Below are positions 45,376 through 54,231 of a DNA stretch of 64,000 nucleotides, one piece after another. This stretch comes from Streptomyces albipurpureus (GTDB lineage Bacteria > Actinomycetota > Actinomycetes > Streptomycetales > Streptomycetaceae): the NCBI RefSeq assembly GCF_023701525.1, contig NZ_JAMQAW010000036.1, positions 287,501 through 351,500 of the forward strand, in the 5' to 3' direction. Numbering within the stretch: the stretch's first letter is position 1; each line of letters begins with the position of its first letter. The position numbers and the translations under genes were made by a program. Below the pieces are notes generated by a model that did no database searches, was not told the origin of the DNA, and saw nothing but the letters and a program-made list of their open reading frames with translations.

Positions 45376-46827
45376 ATGGCGTCGAGGTCAGGGACATCCG
45401 GGGCAGTTCCCAACACCGTCTTCCGACGGCTGAGGGGCCAGCTCTCACCAGGGGAGTTCGCGGCGGCCGTACGCAAGGCCGCTCGGGAGATCGGAGAACA
45501 GGTCTCCTGCGACGCGCGCTACATCGGGCGCGTCGAAGCGGGCGAAATCCGCTGCCCGAACTATGCGTACGAACGGGTCTTCCTCCATATGTACCCCGGC
45601 CTCACGCTGAAGGACCTGGGGTTCGCAGAACGGGAACGGGTGCGTGGCGGACGGCGGGGAACCAGACCGACAGTCGAACCGGCGCCGGAACGGTCGCAGT
45701 CCGGCAGCGAGGTCGACAGTAGGACCGACAGCGTCGGCGACGAGGAGAACGACGTGTTGCGTCGCGCATTCATGACAGGCGGTTCGGCCACCGTGGCGGC
45801 CGCGTCCTTCGGACTGGGGGCGGGGCTGGGGCTCGGCCCCGTGCTGCGGTCCGGGAACGAGGCTCAACCCGGCGCCGGGTCCGTACCGCTTCAGCGAAGG
45901 GTCGGTGAGCCCGAGGTCGCCGCCCTCGAAGAAGCGGTACGCCGCATCCGGCTCCTCGATGACCGGCACGGGGCGGAAGGGCTCTACCAGCGGGCCGCCC
46001 AGCCACTGCGGGCCGCGTACGCCCTCCTCGACGCCGGCATCACCACCCGGCGCGCGACCACCGACCGCCTCCACACGGGAGCCGGTGAACTCGCCCTGTC
46101 CGTGGGGTGGCTGGCCCATGACTCCGGCCGCTTCGACGACGCACGCTCCCACTACGCGGAGGCGCTGTCGACCGCGCGAGTCTCCGGAGACCAGGGACTG
46201 GAGGCACACGCCTTCTCCAACACGTCCTTCCTGGCCCGCGACGCGGGCCGCTACCGAGAGGCCGTCCGCTCGGCCCAGGCCGGGCTGGGGGCCGCCCGCG
46301 GATTAGGGTCGCCGCGGCTCATGGCCCTGCTGGCGCTGCGCGAGGCGGGGGGCTGGGCAGGGCTGGGGGACCGTTCGGAGTGCGCCAGGGCCCTGGGGTG
46401 GGCACACGGCCACTTCGCCAGGGGAGCGGCCGACGCGGACCCGGAGTGGATGTCCTTCTTCGGGGAGCCGGAGGTCGAGGCCCTCCAAGCACAGTGCTGG
46501 GCAGCCCTGGGCGACTGGCAACGGGCCATCAGCCACGCCCGCCGCGCCTCCTCGCTCCAGGACCGCCGCTTCACCCGCAATCTGGCGCTGTACCGGGCGG
46601 AGTTGGCGGCGAACCTCGCTCGTGGGGGTGCCCCGGAGGAAGCGGCGGAGGCGGGTCTGCGCGTGCTGGAACTCCTGGACGGAGTCCAGTCCACGCGCAT
46701 CGAAGCCACCCTGACCACCACGGCGACGGCGCTACGGGGGCATAGGTCGGCCTCGGGGGTGTCGGAGTTTCTGGGGAGGTATGGGGGTGGGGGTGCGGTT
46801 GCCTCCGGGCTTGGGCGCCTGGGCTGA
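45376..46827 (+). CDS. XRE-type regulator with TPR sensor region
   Basis: 483 residues. An N-terminal Cro/C1-like DNA-binding domain (VFRRLRGQLSPGEFAAAVRKA, RYIGRVEAGEIRCP) is followed by a linker, a hydrophobic segment (GGSATVAAASFGLGAGLGLG) like a Tat-type or membrane segment, and tetratricopeptide repeats (SGRFDDARSHYAEAL, AGRYREAVRSAQAGL, GDWQRAISHARRASSL). It belongs to the family of pleiotropic Streptomyces HTH-TPR regulators. Codon 310 is TTA. The last codons lie within the start of the intergenic repeat arm. Confidence 0.87.
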   Translation: MASRSGTSGAVPNTVFRRLRGQLSPGEFAAAVRKAAREIGEQVSCDARYIGRVEAGEIRCPNYAYERVFLHMYPGLTLKDLGFAERERVRGGRRGTRPTVEPAPERSQSGSEVDSRTDSVGDEENDVLRRAFMTGGSATVAAASFGLGAGLGLGPVLRSGNEAQPGAGSVPLQRRVGEPEVAALEEAVRRIRLLDDRHGAEGLYQRAAQPLRAAYALLDAGITTRRATTDRLHTGAGELALSVGWLAHDSGRFDDARSHYAEALSTARVSGDQGLEAHAFSNTSFLARDAGRYREAVRSAQAGLGAARGLGSPRLMALLALREAGGWAGLGDRSECARALGWAHGHFARGAADADPEWMSFFGEPEVEALQAQCWAALGDWQRAISHARRASSLQDRRFTRNLALYRAELAANLARGGAPEEAAEAGLRVLELLDGVQSTRIEATLTTTATALRGHRSASGVSEFLGRYGGGGAVASGLGRLG

Positions 46828-46874
46828 GCGCCCCCGTGTCGGTGTCCTCACCCGGGGTGGGGGTGCTTGTGCTC

Positions 46875-47169
46875 GGGGGCTTGGGCGCCTGGGGTCGGCG
46901 TCCTCGTGATGGGTGTCCTCACCCGGGGTGGAGGGTTCCGTCCTCAAACGCCGGACGGGCTGAGGATGCCCCTTGGCGGGGTGCTTTGTCTGCGTGGGGC
47001 TGCTGGTGGTCGAGGCCTTGGGCTTCCTGGCCTGAGGGGTCTTGTGTTGGTGGGGGTTGGGGGGTGCTATCGGGGGTGACTCCTCAGCGTCGACGGCCTG
47101 AAGCGACTCCGAGCCGGCATGCGGGTCTTGCCGTCGATCGCTTCCGGGGACACCCCCTGCGCGCCCCCA
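46875..47169. repeat. Left arm of long inverted repeat
   Basis: Pairs with the reverse complement of 53607-53902. Blocks of about 71, 47 and 44 identical bases are visible (46895-46965, 47059-47105, 47126-47169), joined by diverged stretches. Includes the short palindrome-like TCCTCAAACGCCGGA motif. Confidence 0.93.
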
Positions 47170-47475
47170 TCCGACACTTGCATCCCCCTGCCCCTGGGTA
47201 CCTGACCTGTGGAAGAACCAGGGAAACCCCCTGCGCGCACCCATCCGAAACTCGCCTCCCCTCACCCCGGGTCCCTGACCTGTGCAAGAACCAGGGGAAA
47301 CCCCGGCGCGCACCCATCCGAAACTCGCCTCCCCTGACCCCGGGTCCCTGACCTGTGCAGGAACCAGGGAAACCCCCGGTGCGCAACCACGCCGAGATCT
47401 GTATCCCTTCCTCCCCTGGGCACCCGCCCTGCGGGGAACCAAGGAACACCCCTGCGCGCGTCCACGCCCAGGCCC
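47157..47475. repeat. Tandem array, period 73-75 bp, left arm
   Basis: Anchors of the type C-T/G-G-C/T-G-C-G-C occur at 47157, 47231, 47304, 47377 and 47452. Each unit has GGAACCAGGG and CTCGCCTCCCC-like parts, with the last unit more diverged. Confidence 0.85.
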
Positions 47476-47621
47476 GTTCTCCGTGGCCCCCGGTGGGTGT
47501 CCTTCGGAAGGGCTGGGGGTGCCGGCTGGGCGCTCAGGCGTCCGAGGTTCCCGGGGTTGGGGTCTCTTGTCCGGGGGTTGGCTGGTGGGGCCGGGGGTGA
47601 GGGGTGCTGGTCGTAGGGGTT

Positions 47622-48953
47622 TCAGCGGGTCAGGGGGACGCGGTGTTCGGCGAGGTGGGACAGGACGGCGTGGTTGGCTTCCCAGCCGTCCGGGAACTTC
47701 ACCGTCACCCCCAGCTGAACCGGCTCCGTTGAGGGATGTTCGTCCAGTAGCTCCGCCACCCCAGCGCGGCACACCACGATGCACGCATGCCGGTGGCGTG
47801 AGGTCAGCACACACAGCCGCCCCGTCTCCAAGTGGAAGGCGGTCGCGTCCGGGCGGCCCGAGAGCGGGTGGAGTACGACGGTCACATCGAATTCGCGGCC
47901 CTGGAGCCGGTTGGCCGTGTCCACGGTCACATCCGTCACGCCCAGCTCGGCGAGAGCGGCTCGTACCGCGGCCGCCTGGTCCCGATGGGCTGTGCCGACC
48001 GCCACCCGGTCGGCGGTCACCGGGGCCGGGGTCGCCCCGGCCGTGCCGGTGGCAACGCCGCCGCGGTCCAGGAGTCTGCGGACGACCTGCGCCACCGCCC
48101 GTACGGCCTCCGGGTCCGTACGCGGGGTGTGGCGGGCCGGCAGTTCCAGCAGACCCCACCCTGACCAAGCCGCCTCATCGATCACACGATCATGCGCGGA
48201 ACCGTCCCCGACCACTCCGAAGGACAGCTTCCGGTCCTCCGGTCCCGTACCGCTGCGGAAGGGGGTGTACGGGTAGAAGGCCTGCGAGACCAACGGCGCG
48301 GCGGATGCGGGGAGTCGCCAGGACACCGGCAGTCGATGCTGGGGCAGCTCCGGATTGTGCGCGAGGAGGGTCGACACCGCGCTTGCGGAGGGGTCGTACG
48401 ACAGTCCGGCCCATTGGTCGGCGCCCACGATCGAGAACGGGTCCAACTGCCCCGGGTCGCCCACGAAGAGCGCCCGCTCGAAGAGGCCCGCGACCGCGAG
48501 CAGCGCGTCCGAGCGCATTTGGTACGCCTCGTCCACGATGGCGTGCGGCCAAGGCTCGACGTTCTGGACGTGTGCCCACTTCGCCGCCGTGGAGATCACG
48601 ATGTCCAGGCCGGCGAGGTCGGATGCCTTCGAGGACTTGCGGACGTTCTCCAGACCGTTGAGGGCCTTGTCGTAGGGGTCGGGGTCGTTGCTGTGGAGTC
48701 GCCCCACGGGCAGTTCGGGGTCCTTCTCGGCCAGTCGGAGGACAAGATCGTCCACCTGGGCGTTGGTTTGGGCGATCACCATCAACGACCGCCCCACCGC
48801 GGCCAACTCCCGTGCGGCGCTGACCACGAGCGTCGATTTCCCGGCACCCGGAGGTGAGTCGACGACGATCCCCCGGTGGGTGCCGTGCAGGGTGTCGGAG
48901 AGGATCGCGTCGGTCGCCTTGGCTGCTTCTGCCGCCGGGTCGAAGACGGTCAC
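47622..48953 (-). CDS. SF1 helicase-like ATPase
   Basis: 443 residues with Upf1/Dna2-like SF1 motifs: Walker A SPPGAGKSTLVV, TNAQVDDLVL (Ia), IVDEAYQ (DEA-type II), VGDPGQLDPFS (III), VDTANRLQGREFDVTVV (V) and LTSRHRHACIVV (VI). It probably translocates on or unwinds nucleic acid. Its start overlaps the end of the middle gene by ATGA, so it is the last gene of a coupled three-gene unit with a RecB/Cas4-type nuclease. Confidence 0.88.
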   Translation of the reverse strand: MTVFDPAAEAAKATDAILSDTLHGTHRGIVVDSPPGAGKSTLVVSAARELAAVGRSLMVIAQTNAQVDDLVLRLAEKDPELPVGRLHSNDPDPYDKALNGLENVRKSSKASDLAGLDIVISTAAKWAHVQNVEPWPHAIVDEAYQMRSDALLAVAGLFERALFVGDPGQLDPFSIVGADQWAGLSYDPSASAVSTLLAHNPELPQHRLPVSWRLPASAAPLVSQAFYPYTPFRSGTGPEDRKLSFGVVGDGSAHDRVIDEAAWSGWGLLELPARHTPRTDPEAVRAVAQVVRRLLDRGGVATGTAGATPAPVTADRVAVGTAHRDQAAAVRAALAELGVTDVTVDTANRLQGREFDVTVVLHPLSGRPDATAFHLETGRLCVLTSRHRHACIVVCRAGVAELLDEHPSTEPVQLGVTVKFPDGWEANHAVLSHLAEHRVPLTR

Positions 48954-50536
48954 AGAAGGTCCTCCGGGGTGATGAGGTCGGGGGACTCGGCGTCCGTGCC
49001 GGGCGGGCCACCGTGGGTCCAGGGCGTCTCTTCGGGGTCCGGCAGCTTGGGCCCGCCCCGTTGGTCGTGCTCGAACAGGGTCCAGGCGATCCGGTCGCCC
49101 TTCTCCGGAACCGATCCCTCAGCAGGGTCCTTGGCGCGGCCCATGCGGTCGGTCAGCCGCAGCACCAGGACGCCATCGGTCTCGTACCGTACGAACTCCG
49201 CCGACTGCGGTTTGCCGTCCAGTGAACGGTAGACCTTGGTCCGCTCGCCCAGATGTGGGCGGTCATCGGTGTGGAAGGTGAGGAGGGGCCGGGGTGCGGG
49301 ACGCTTGGACTCGGACCAGGCCATCACGACGTCGGTCACCTCGCCGATGAACGCCTCCCCGGACAGTCTGCGCCCGGCGAGCACCAGGGGGTCGTCCAGT
49401 GCCTCCTGGGCCTCCAGTTGGGCCTGCGCGGTCTCGCGGGAGGCGAGCTTGCGTGCGGCGGTGACGGCGTCATCGCGGCGAGGCTGGGGGGGTTCCCCCG
49501 CCCTGACCCGATCGCGGTGAGCGGTGAACGACCAGCGGTCGCGAGTCCAGCGGTCCGCGACCCTGGCGCCCTCCGGGAGCTCACGAGCGAGGTCGATGGC
49601 GCGCCACACGGAGTGCCAGGTGGGTTCCATCTGGGTGCGCAGCAGTCGACGGATCTCGCGTTCGGCGATGGCGAGTTCGCCCATCCAGGAGTCGGCCTCA
49701 TCACCGTCCTGGGCCGCCTGCCAGCGCTGGCGGACCCGGTCGTACGCCTCCACCGCGGGAGCGAGTAGACGGTTGTCGAAGGCGGGGTCGGTGGCCGGTC
49801 CGGCGGGCGGACAGACGAGCTGTCCCCGCGGGTCGCGATATGACTCGGCCCGGAGCGCTGCCTGCGCCCCCGACTCGCCCTCTGCGGGGTCGATCCAGGC
49901 GAGCAACGCGCCGAGGTGCTGGTCCTCCAGGGAGGATTGCCCGGTCGCCCAGTGCCGGTTGAGGAGATCGGTCGCCGCGAGCAGTAGCGAGGAGCCGGGG
50001 ACCCGGGCGCGCTCACCGTAGTGGGTCAGCCAGCGGCCGAGGAGTGGGACATGGGGCGGTGCGGGATAGGCCGCGTCAGGGTCCTGCTCGACCGTGCGGC
50101 GAAAGCGCATGGACCGGCCCAGGAGTCGGACGAAGTCGATGCCCGCCCGGCCCGGCACGATCAGTTGGGGCGCGTCGGCGCAGAGCTCGACCTCTTCCTT
50201 GATCCGCTTGCCCGACTCGGCGTCCGTGGCGTTTCGCTCGACCAGTTCGACGTCGTCGCCGTATGCCTCCAGATAGGGCAGCACGGCATCGGCCAGCTCG
50301 GCGAGGAAGGCGAATCGGAGCTCGCGGTCGCGCGGCTGGGCCACCGTGAGCAGCCGTGGCTGCTGACGGTCGGTGCCGATGAGCGCGCCCAAGGGAGCAC
50401 CGGCCTCACCTGCCGTCGTCAGTGGCACCAGCACCAGGGGGTGCTCGGACAGCTGTCGGTGGCGCACGGTCGCCAGCGGGCTGGCCCGTCCTGACTCGAC
50501 GGCCTCCAGCCGGGCCAAGGTGGTGATCAGCGACAT
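48950..50536 (-). CDS. Unknown protein of nuclease-helicase operon
   Basis: 528 residues, acidic and Arg-rich, mostly helical, without a domain I recognise. Conserved-looking elements include RFAFLAELADAVLPYLEAYG, FVRLLGRSMRFRRTVEQD, EREIRRLLRTQMEPTWHSVW and the C-terminal EKGDRIAWTLFEHDQRGG. It overlaps the nuclease gene by 10 nt and the helicase gene by 4 nt, implying a stoichiometric complex. It may be the DNA-binding or scaffold subunit; that is inference. Confidence 0.8.
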   Translation of the reverse strand: MSLITTLARLEAVESGRASPLATVRHRQLSEHPLVLVPLTTAGEAGAPLGALIGTDRQQPRLLTVAQPRDRELRFAFLAELADAVLPYLEAYGDDVELVERNATDAESGKRIKEEVELCADAPQLIVPGRAGIDFVRLLGRSMRFRRTVEQDPDAAYPAPPHVPLLGRWLTHYGERARVPGSSLLLAATDLLNRHWATGQSSLEDQHLGALLAWIDPAEGESGAQAALRAESYRDPRGQLVCPPAGPATDPAFDNRLLAPAVEAYDRVRQRWQAAQDGDEADSWMGELAIAEREIRRLLRTQMEPTWHSVWRAIDLARELPEGARVADRWTRDRWSFTAHRDRVRAGEPPQPRRDDAVTAARKLASRETAQAQLEAQEALDDPLVLAGRRLSGEAFIGEVTDVVMAWSESKRPAPRPLLTFHTDDRPHLGERTKVYRSLDGKPQSAEFVRYETDGVLVLRLTDRMGRAKDPAEGSVPEKGDRIAWTLFEHDQRGGPKLPDPEETPWTHGGPPGTDAESPDLITPEDLL

Positions 50537-51690
50537 CCGGCGGCCTCCAGGGCGCCTGCGCGCAGGGCCGCTGCACGGCGCAGCGCGGCTACGGCCGGAT
50601 CACGCGGGTCACCCGCTTCGCCGCGAGCGGCGGCCAGCACGGCGCTACCGGTCGTCAGGCCGCCCAACTCGCCGCGGAGTGAGCGGCCGAGTGCGCTGAT
50701 GTCACCGTCGGTGCGGGCGGCGGCCCGACAGTGGAAGGCCATTTCACAGGCGGCGAGGCAGTCGGGGGCGTAGGCGGCCGACACCGAGTCGACGGCTGCC
50801 ATCAGCTCGTCGCCAGAACGCTCCAGATCGAAGGTCGCTCCCTGCGGGAGGGTGGCGGCGATGTCTTCGACGCGGGTCAGTCGGGAGAGCTGGCGGCGGG
50901 TGACCGACAGCTGCTTGCGGACGTCGACGACGGAGGCCGTGGGCAGGTTGGAGAAGTCCTTGGGGCAGACCAGCAGCACGCTCTGGGCGACCTGCGCGCC
51001 CTCGGTCCGGGCGGCAACCTGCTCCAGCGCCAGCACGTAGACCGCGGCTTGACGTGCCGCCGCACCCACTTTCGCAGCGTCAGCGGAGGCGTCGATCATC
51101 GGGAAGGACTTGATCTCGACGACGGTCCACTGGCCGTCGGGGTGGACTACCACCGCGTCCGGTTCCAGATACGCGGGGGAGCCGGCGACCTCCAGAGCGA
51201 GCATGGGATGGTCCAGAAGAGTCCATTCCTTGGCGGTGGTCGCCTCCCGCAGGGCGAGCGCGGTGCGCGCCGCCCGACCGTCGGGACCCGCCGCGGAGAG
51301 GTCGGGGAGCTGGAGTCCGGTCGGATCCGCCACCCCCAGCAGCCGCATCAACTCAGCGCCGCCGTCCGATTTCACCCGTGCTTCGAAGGCGTTACCCCGC
51401 ATAAAGGCGAACTGCGACTGTCCGGACGCCATGGGTGAGCCAAGCGCGGCAGCGAGAGCACCCTTGTCCACCCCGGCGCCATCCAGCAGAGCACGCCGCT
51501 TGCACCCGGGGTTGGCCGCGAGTGCGGCGAGAGCCCGGGCATCGAGCGGGCGGGGGCGGGCGGCGGGGCCGCGCAATTCAGCGAGCCGCTGCCGCAGTGC
51601 TGTCGTCGGCGTCGGCGGAGGGGGTCCGCTGTCCAGGGATTCGCTCACCCGGCGCAGTCTGGCATCCGCCACCGACAACGGGGGAGCCAC
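50527..51690 (-). CDS. PD-(D/E)XK nuclease with putative Fe-S cysteines
   Basis: 387 residues. The nuclease core reads LEPDAVVVHPDG then TVVEIKSF (Asp and E-x-K). A Cys in NPGCKRRALL and a C-x3-C-x5-C cluster near the C terminus (CLAACEMAFHC) match the spacing logic of Cas4/AddB-type 4Fe-4S nucleases. Expected activity: metal-dependent DNA end processing, with the helicase. GTG at 51690 has GAGG 6 nt upstream but overlaps the PAP2 gene by 113 nt; GTG at 51648 is an alternative. Confidence 0.85.
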   Translation of the reverse strand: MAPPLSVADARLRRVSESLDSGPPPPTPTTALRQRLAELRGPAARPRPLDARALAALAANPGCKRRALLDGAGVDKGALAAALGSPMASGQSQFAFMRGNAFEARVKSDGGAELMRLLGVADPTGLQLPDLSAAGPDGRAARTALALREATTAKEWTLLDHPMLALEVAGSPAYLEPDAVVVHPDGQWTVVEIKSFPMIDASADAAKVGAAARQAAVYVLALEQVAARTEGAQVAQSVLLVCPKDFSNLPTASVVDVRKQLSVTRRQLSRLTRVEDIAATLPQGATFDLERSGDELMAAVDSVSAAYAPDCLAACEMAFHCRAAARTDGDISALGRSLRGELGGLTTGSAVLAAARGEAGDPRDPAVAALRRAAALRAGALEAAGCR

Positions 51691-52468
51691 CGGGTGCCTC
51701 GGCGGCCGGTTGCTGTGAGATGAACCGCTCCCGCACCCGGCTGGCGAACCGCATGGCGGGGCGGGTGAGCAGTGCGCCGACGCCCATCACCGCGGCGCCG
51801 GCGACGGCGTCGAGGAAGTAGTGGTTGGCGGTGCCCATCACCACGATGACGGTGATCAGGGGGTAGGCGACGGCAAGCGTCTTCATGAGCGGTGTACGGC
51901 CGTATCGCCACAGGAGTACGCCGCACCACAGCGCCCAGCCGACGTGCAGGCTCGGCATGGCGGCGTACTGGTTGGTCAACCCGCCGAGACCTCGGGGGGC
52001 GCTGGCCTCGGCACCCCACCAACCGTAGGAGCTGTACTGGGCCATCGTGTCGACGAAGCCATGGCTGGCGTGCAGCAGTCGCGGTGGGCAGGTCGGCATC
52101 AGGGTGAAGCCGACCAGACCGAGGAGGGTGGAGAGCATCAGCCAGGTGCGAGCCGCCCGGTAGTGGGCCGGACGACGGCGAAAGAGCCAGATCAGTATGG
52201 CGGGGGTGACGAGATAGTGCAGGGAGGCGTAGAGGAAGTCGGCGGGGATGCCGATGGCCGGGACTTCCGTGAAGAGTCGGTTCAGGGGGGTCTCGGCGTC
52301 GAGGAAGAGTGCCTTCTCGGCCCGGAGTATCGCCAAGCCGTGGTCGACCGCGGTGTTCACATCACCACGGGCCAGCAGACGGCCGGCCGAGTAGGCGACG
52401 TAGACGACGGCGAGCAGTAGTAGTTCGGTCCACCAGCGGGGCCGGTGTCGAGGCACGGCGTACGGCAT
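51578..52468 (-). CDS. PAP2-family integral membrane phosphatase/transferase
   Basis: 296 residues with about six helices. PAP2 motifs of the Aur1/Ipt1-like subgroup: LMPTCPPRLL, MPSLHVGWALW (His) and NHYFLDAVAGA (His/Asp). The likely substrate is a lipid phosphate or phosphoinositol lipid on the outer leaflet. ATG at 52468 starts MPYAVPRHRP. The Gly/Ala/Thr-rich tail overlaps the nuclease gene, with which it may be co-transcribed. Confidence 0.87.
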   Translation of the reverse strand: MPYAVPRHRPRWWTELLLLAVVYVAYSAGRLLARGDVNTAVDHGLAILRAEKALFLDAETPLNRLFTEVPAIGIPADFLYASLHYLVTPAILIWLFRRRPAHYRAARTWLMLSTLLGLVGFTLMPTCPPRLLHASHGFVDTMAQYSSYGWWGAEASAPRGLGGLTNQYAAMPSLHVGWALWCGVLLWRYGRTPLMKTLAVAYPLITVIVVMGTANHYFLDAVAGAAVMGVGALLTRPAMRFASRVRERFISQQPAAEAPGGSPVVGGGCQTAPGERIPGQRTPSADADDSTAAAAR

Positions 52469-52734
52469 CCGAGCTTTTCCCCCAAAGATGTTCCGGTGGT
52501 CAGCAGCCACCGATCAACCGTACGGCGTATGGGGGCGGCACTCCGTCAGTGGGTCCCCTGCGGGTCCTGACCCTAAGAGGACGCAAAGACCGTCCCCCGG
52601 GTTGCCACGAACGGCTTCGGAAAATATCACCGGCGGGCCTTCCACAGCCGCCCCGGGGCCGCTGCGGGATGCCCGTGTTCACCTGGGTGATGATGGAGGA
52701 CCATCCGGCGTGAACCCCTAGGGAGAGCCACGAC

Positions 52735-53334
52735 ATGGCACCGCGCATCCTGCTCGTCCGACACGGCCAGACCGAATGGTCCCTGCTCGGCAGGCACACC
52801 GGCAGGACCGACATCCCCCTCATCGAAGAGGGCAAGCGCGGAGCCACGCTGCTCGGTGAACGCCTGCACCAGGCCCCCTGGTCGGGGCTGCCGGACGTGG
52901 AGGTGCGCACCAGCCCCCTGGCGCGGGCGGCGGAGACCTGCCAACTGGCCGGGTTCGGGGACCGCGCCACGGAGTGGGACGCGCTGATGGAGTGGGACTA
53001 CGGGCAGTACGAAGGCCTCACATCGCCGCAGATCGCTGAGATCGGCGGACCTGACTGGGTGATCTGGCGCGATGGCGTACGGGGCGGGGAGACGCTGGCC
53101 CAGGTGGCGGCACGAGCGGACGAGATCGTCGAGTGGGCGAAGTCGGCCGATCGCGATGTGCTGCTCTTCGCCCACGGGCACATCCTGCGGGTACTGGTGG
53201 CGCGCTGGCTCTCGCTGGAGCCGTCGTTCGCGGGGCGGGTGAAACTGGACCCGGCTTCGGTGTCGGTCCTCGGCTGGGCATACGGGGAGCCCGCGGTGCA
53301 CCACTGGAACGACATCGCCCACTTGGAGCCCTAA
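52735..53334 (+). CDS. Histidine phosphatase (phosphoglycerate-mutase superfamily)
   Basis: 199 residues with RHGQTEWSLLGRHTG (catalytic His and Arg), RTSPLARAAETC, EWDYGQYEG (acid Glu) and FAHGHILRVL (second His). Likely a phosphomonoesterase; Streptomyces members act on varied small phosphates and the substrate is not predictable. GGGAGAGCC before the ATG. Divergent from the PAP2 gene. Confidence 0.92.
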   Translation: MAPRILLVRHGQTEWSLLGRHTGRTDIPLIEEGKRGATLLGERLHQAPWSGLPDVEVRTSPLARAAETCQLAGFGDRATEWDALMEWDYGQYEGLTSPQIAEIGGPDWVIWRDGVRGGETLAQVAARADEIVEWAKSADRDVLLFAHGHILRVLVARWLSLEPSFAGRVKLDPASVSVLGWAYGEPAVHHWNDIAHLEP

Positions 53335-53378
53335 CGTTCCTCGTCCCCCATCGGGGGTGCCTCCTTGGCCGGGGCCAT

Positions 53379-53630
53379 GGGTGCGAACAGCTGCCCTACC
53401 AGGGAGTGTGCCCCAGGACAGCAAAACCCCAGGGGCAACAAGAACCAGGCTTGGGCGTGGGGGCACACAGGGAGTGCCCCCGGGTTCCTCCCCGATACAG
53501 GTACCTAGGGTGGGAGATGTGAGTCTCGGCGCGGGGGCACACAGGGAGTACCCCCGGGTTCCTCCGAGCGGCAGGCACCCAGAGCCAAGGTGACTGAGCA
53601 TGGGCGTGGGGGCGCGCAGGGGGTGTCCCC
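53379..53630. repeat. Tandem array, period 74-75 bp, right arm
   Basis: Units of GCGTGGGGGC..CAGGGGGT type start at about 53379 (degenerate), 53455, 53529 and 53604, in the opposite orientation to the left array. Confidence 0.8.
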
Positions 53631-53902
53631 GGAAGCGATCGACGGCAAGAGAGCCTCGTCGGCTCGGGGGCGCTTCAGGCCGTCGACGCTGAGGAGTCAC
53701 CCCCGATAGCACCCCCCGACCACAGCAAACACAAGACCCTCCAGCCCGGGCAACCCAAGACCTCGACCACCAGCAGCCCACGCCAAAACAAGGCACCCCA
53801 CCAAGGCCCCACCTCAGCCCGTCCGGCGTTTGAGGACGGAACCCTCCACCCCGGGTGAGGACACCCATCACGAGGACGCCGAGCCCAGGCGCCCAAGCCC
53901 CC
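53607..53902. repeat. Right arm of long inverted repeat
   Basis: Reverse complement of 46875-47169, in mirrored order with its tandem array toward the enclosed genes. Confidence 0.93.
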
Positions 53903-54231
53903 AGGCGCAAGCAACCCCCACCCCCGGTGAGGACAACAGGAACGGGCGCGCCCAGCCCAAGAGCCAAGATCCCGGACCACGGGCAACCCAAGCCGCAACA
54001 AGCCCCCTGCCAAGGGGCAACCTCAGCCCGTCCGGCGCTTGAGGACGGAACCCCCCACCCCCGGTGAGAACACCCAACACAAGAGCGCTGAGCCCAACCA
54101 CCCCATCCAGGCCCCCAGCACCCCCCAACAGGCCCCCCAGGGCCAAACCCAGCGCCCCCTTGCGGCTGCCTGGACAATGGAGGGCGGTCCACAGAGTGCC
54201 GGGAGGGTCCCGGGTGAGGAGGCAGTCGCAC

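Larger units (their letters stand above)
46828..47621. other. Gene-free region made of repeats (794 bp)
   Basis: Entirely occupied by the repeat arm and tandem array downstream of both the XRE-TPR and helicase genes. Readings in it are Gly/Val/Trp-rich and are not genes. Confidence 0.75.
53335..54231. other. Gene-free region made of repeats (897 bp)
   Basis: Contains the right-arm tandem array, the right inverted arm and a second copy (54021-54050) of the CCTCAGCCCGTCCGGCG motif also seen at 53812. No gene is supported. Confidence 0.75.

Noticed and set aside
47157..47475. Possible CRISPR array
   Set aside because: Unit period is 73-75 bp with continuous similarity and no short identical repeats separated by unique spacers; no cas genes. 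The Cas4-like cysteines belong to a nuclease-helicase operon.
46732..48168. 478-codon minus-strand frame across the left repeat arm
   Set aside because: Pro/Arg/Gly-rich reading of repeats and of another frame of the helicase gene.
46807..54060. Composite transposon bounded by insertion sequences
   Set aside because: The inverted arms encode no transposase and I see no clear target-site duplication.
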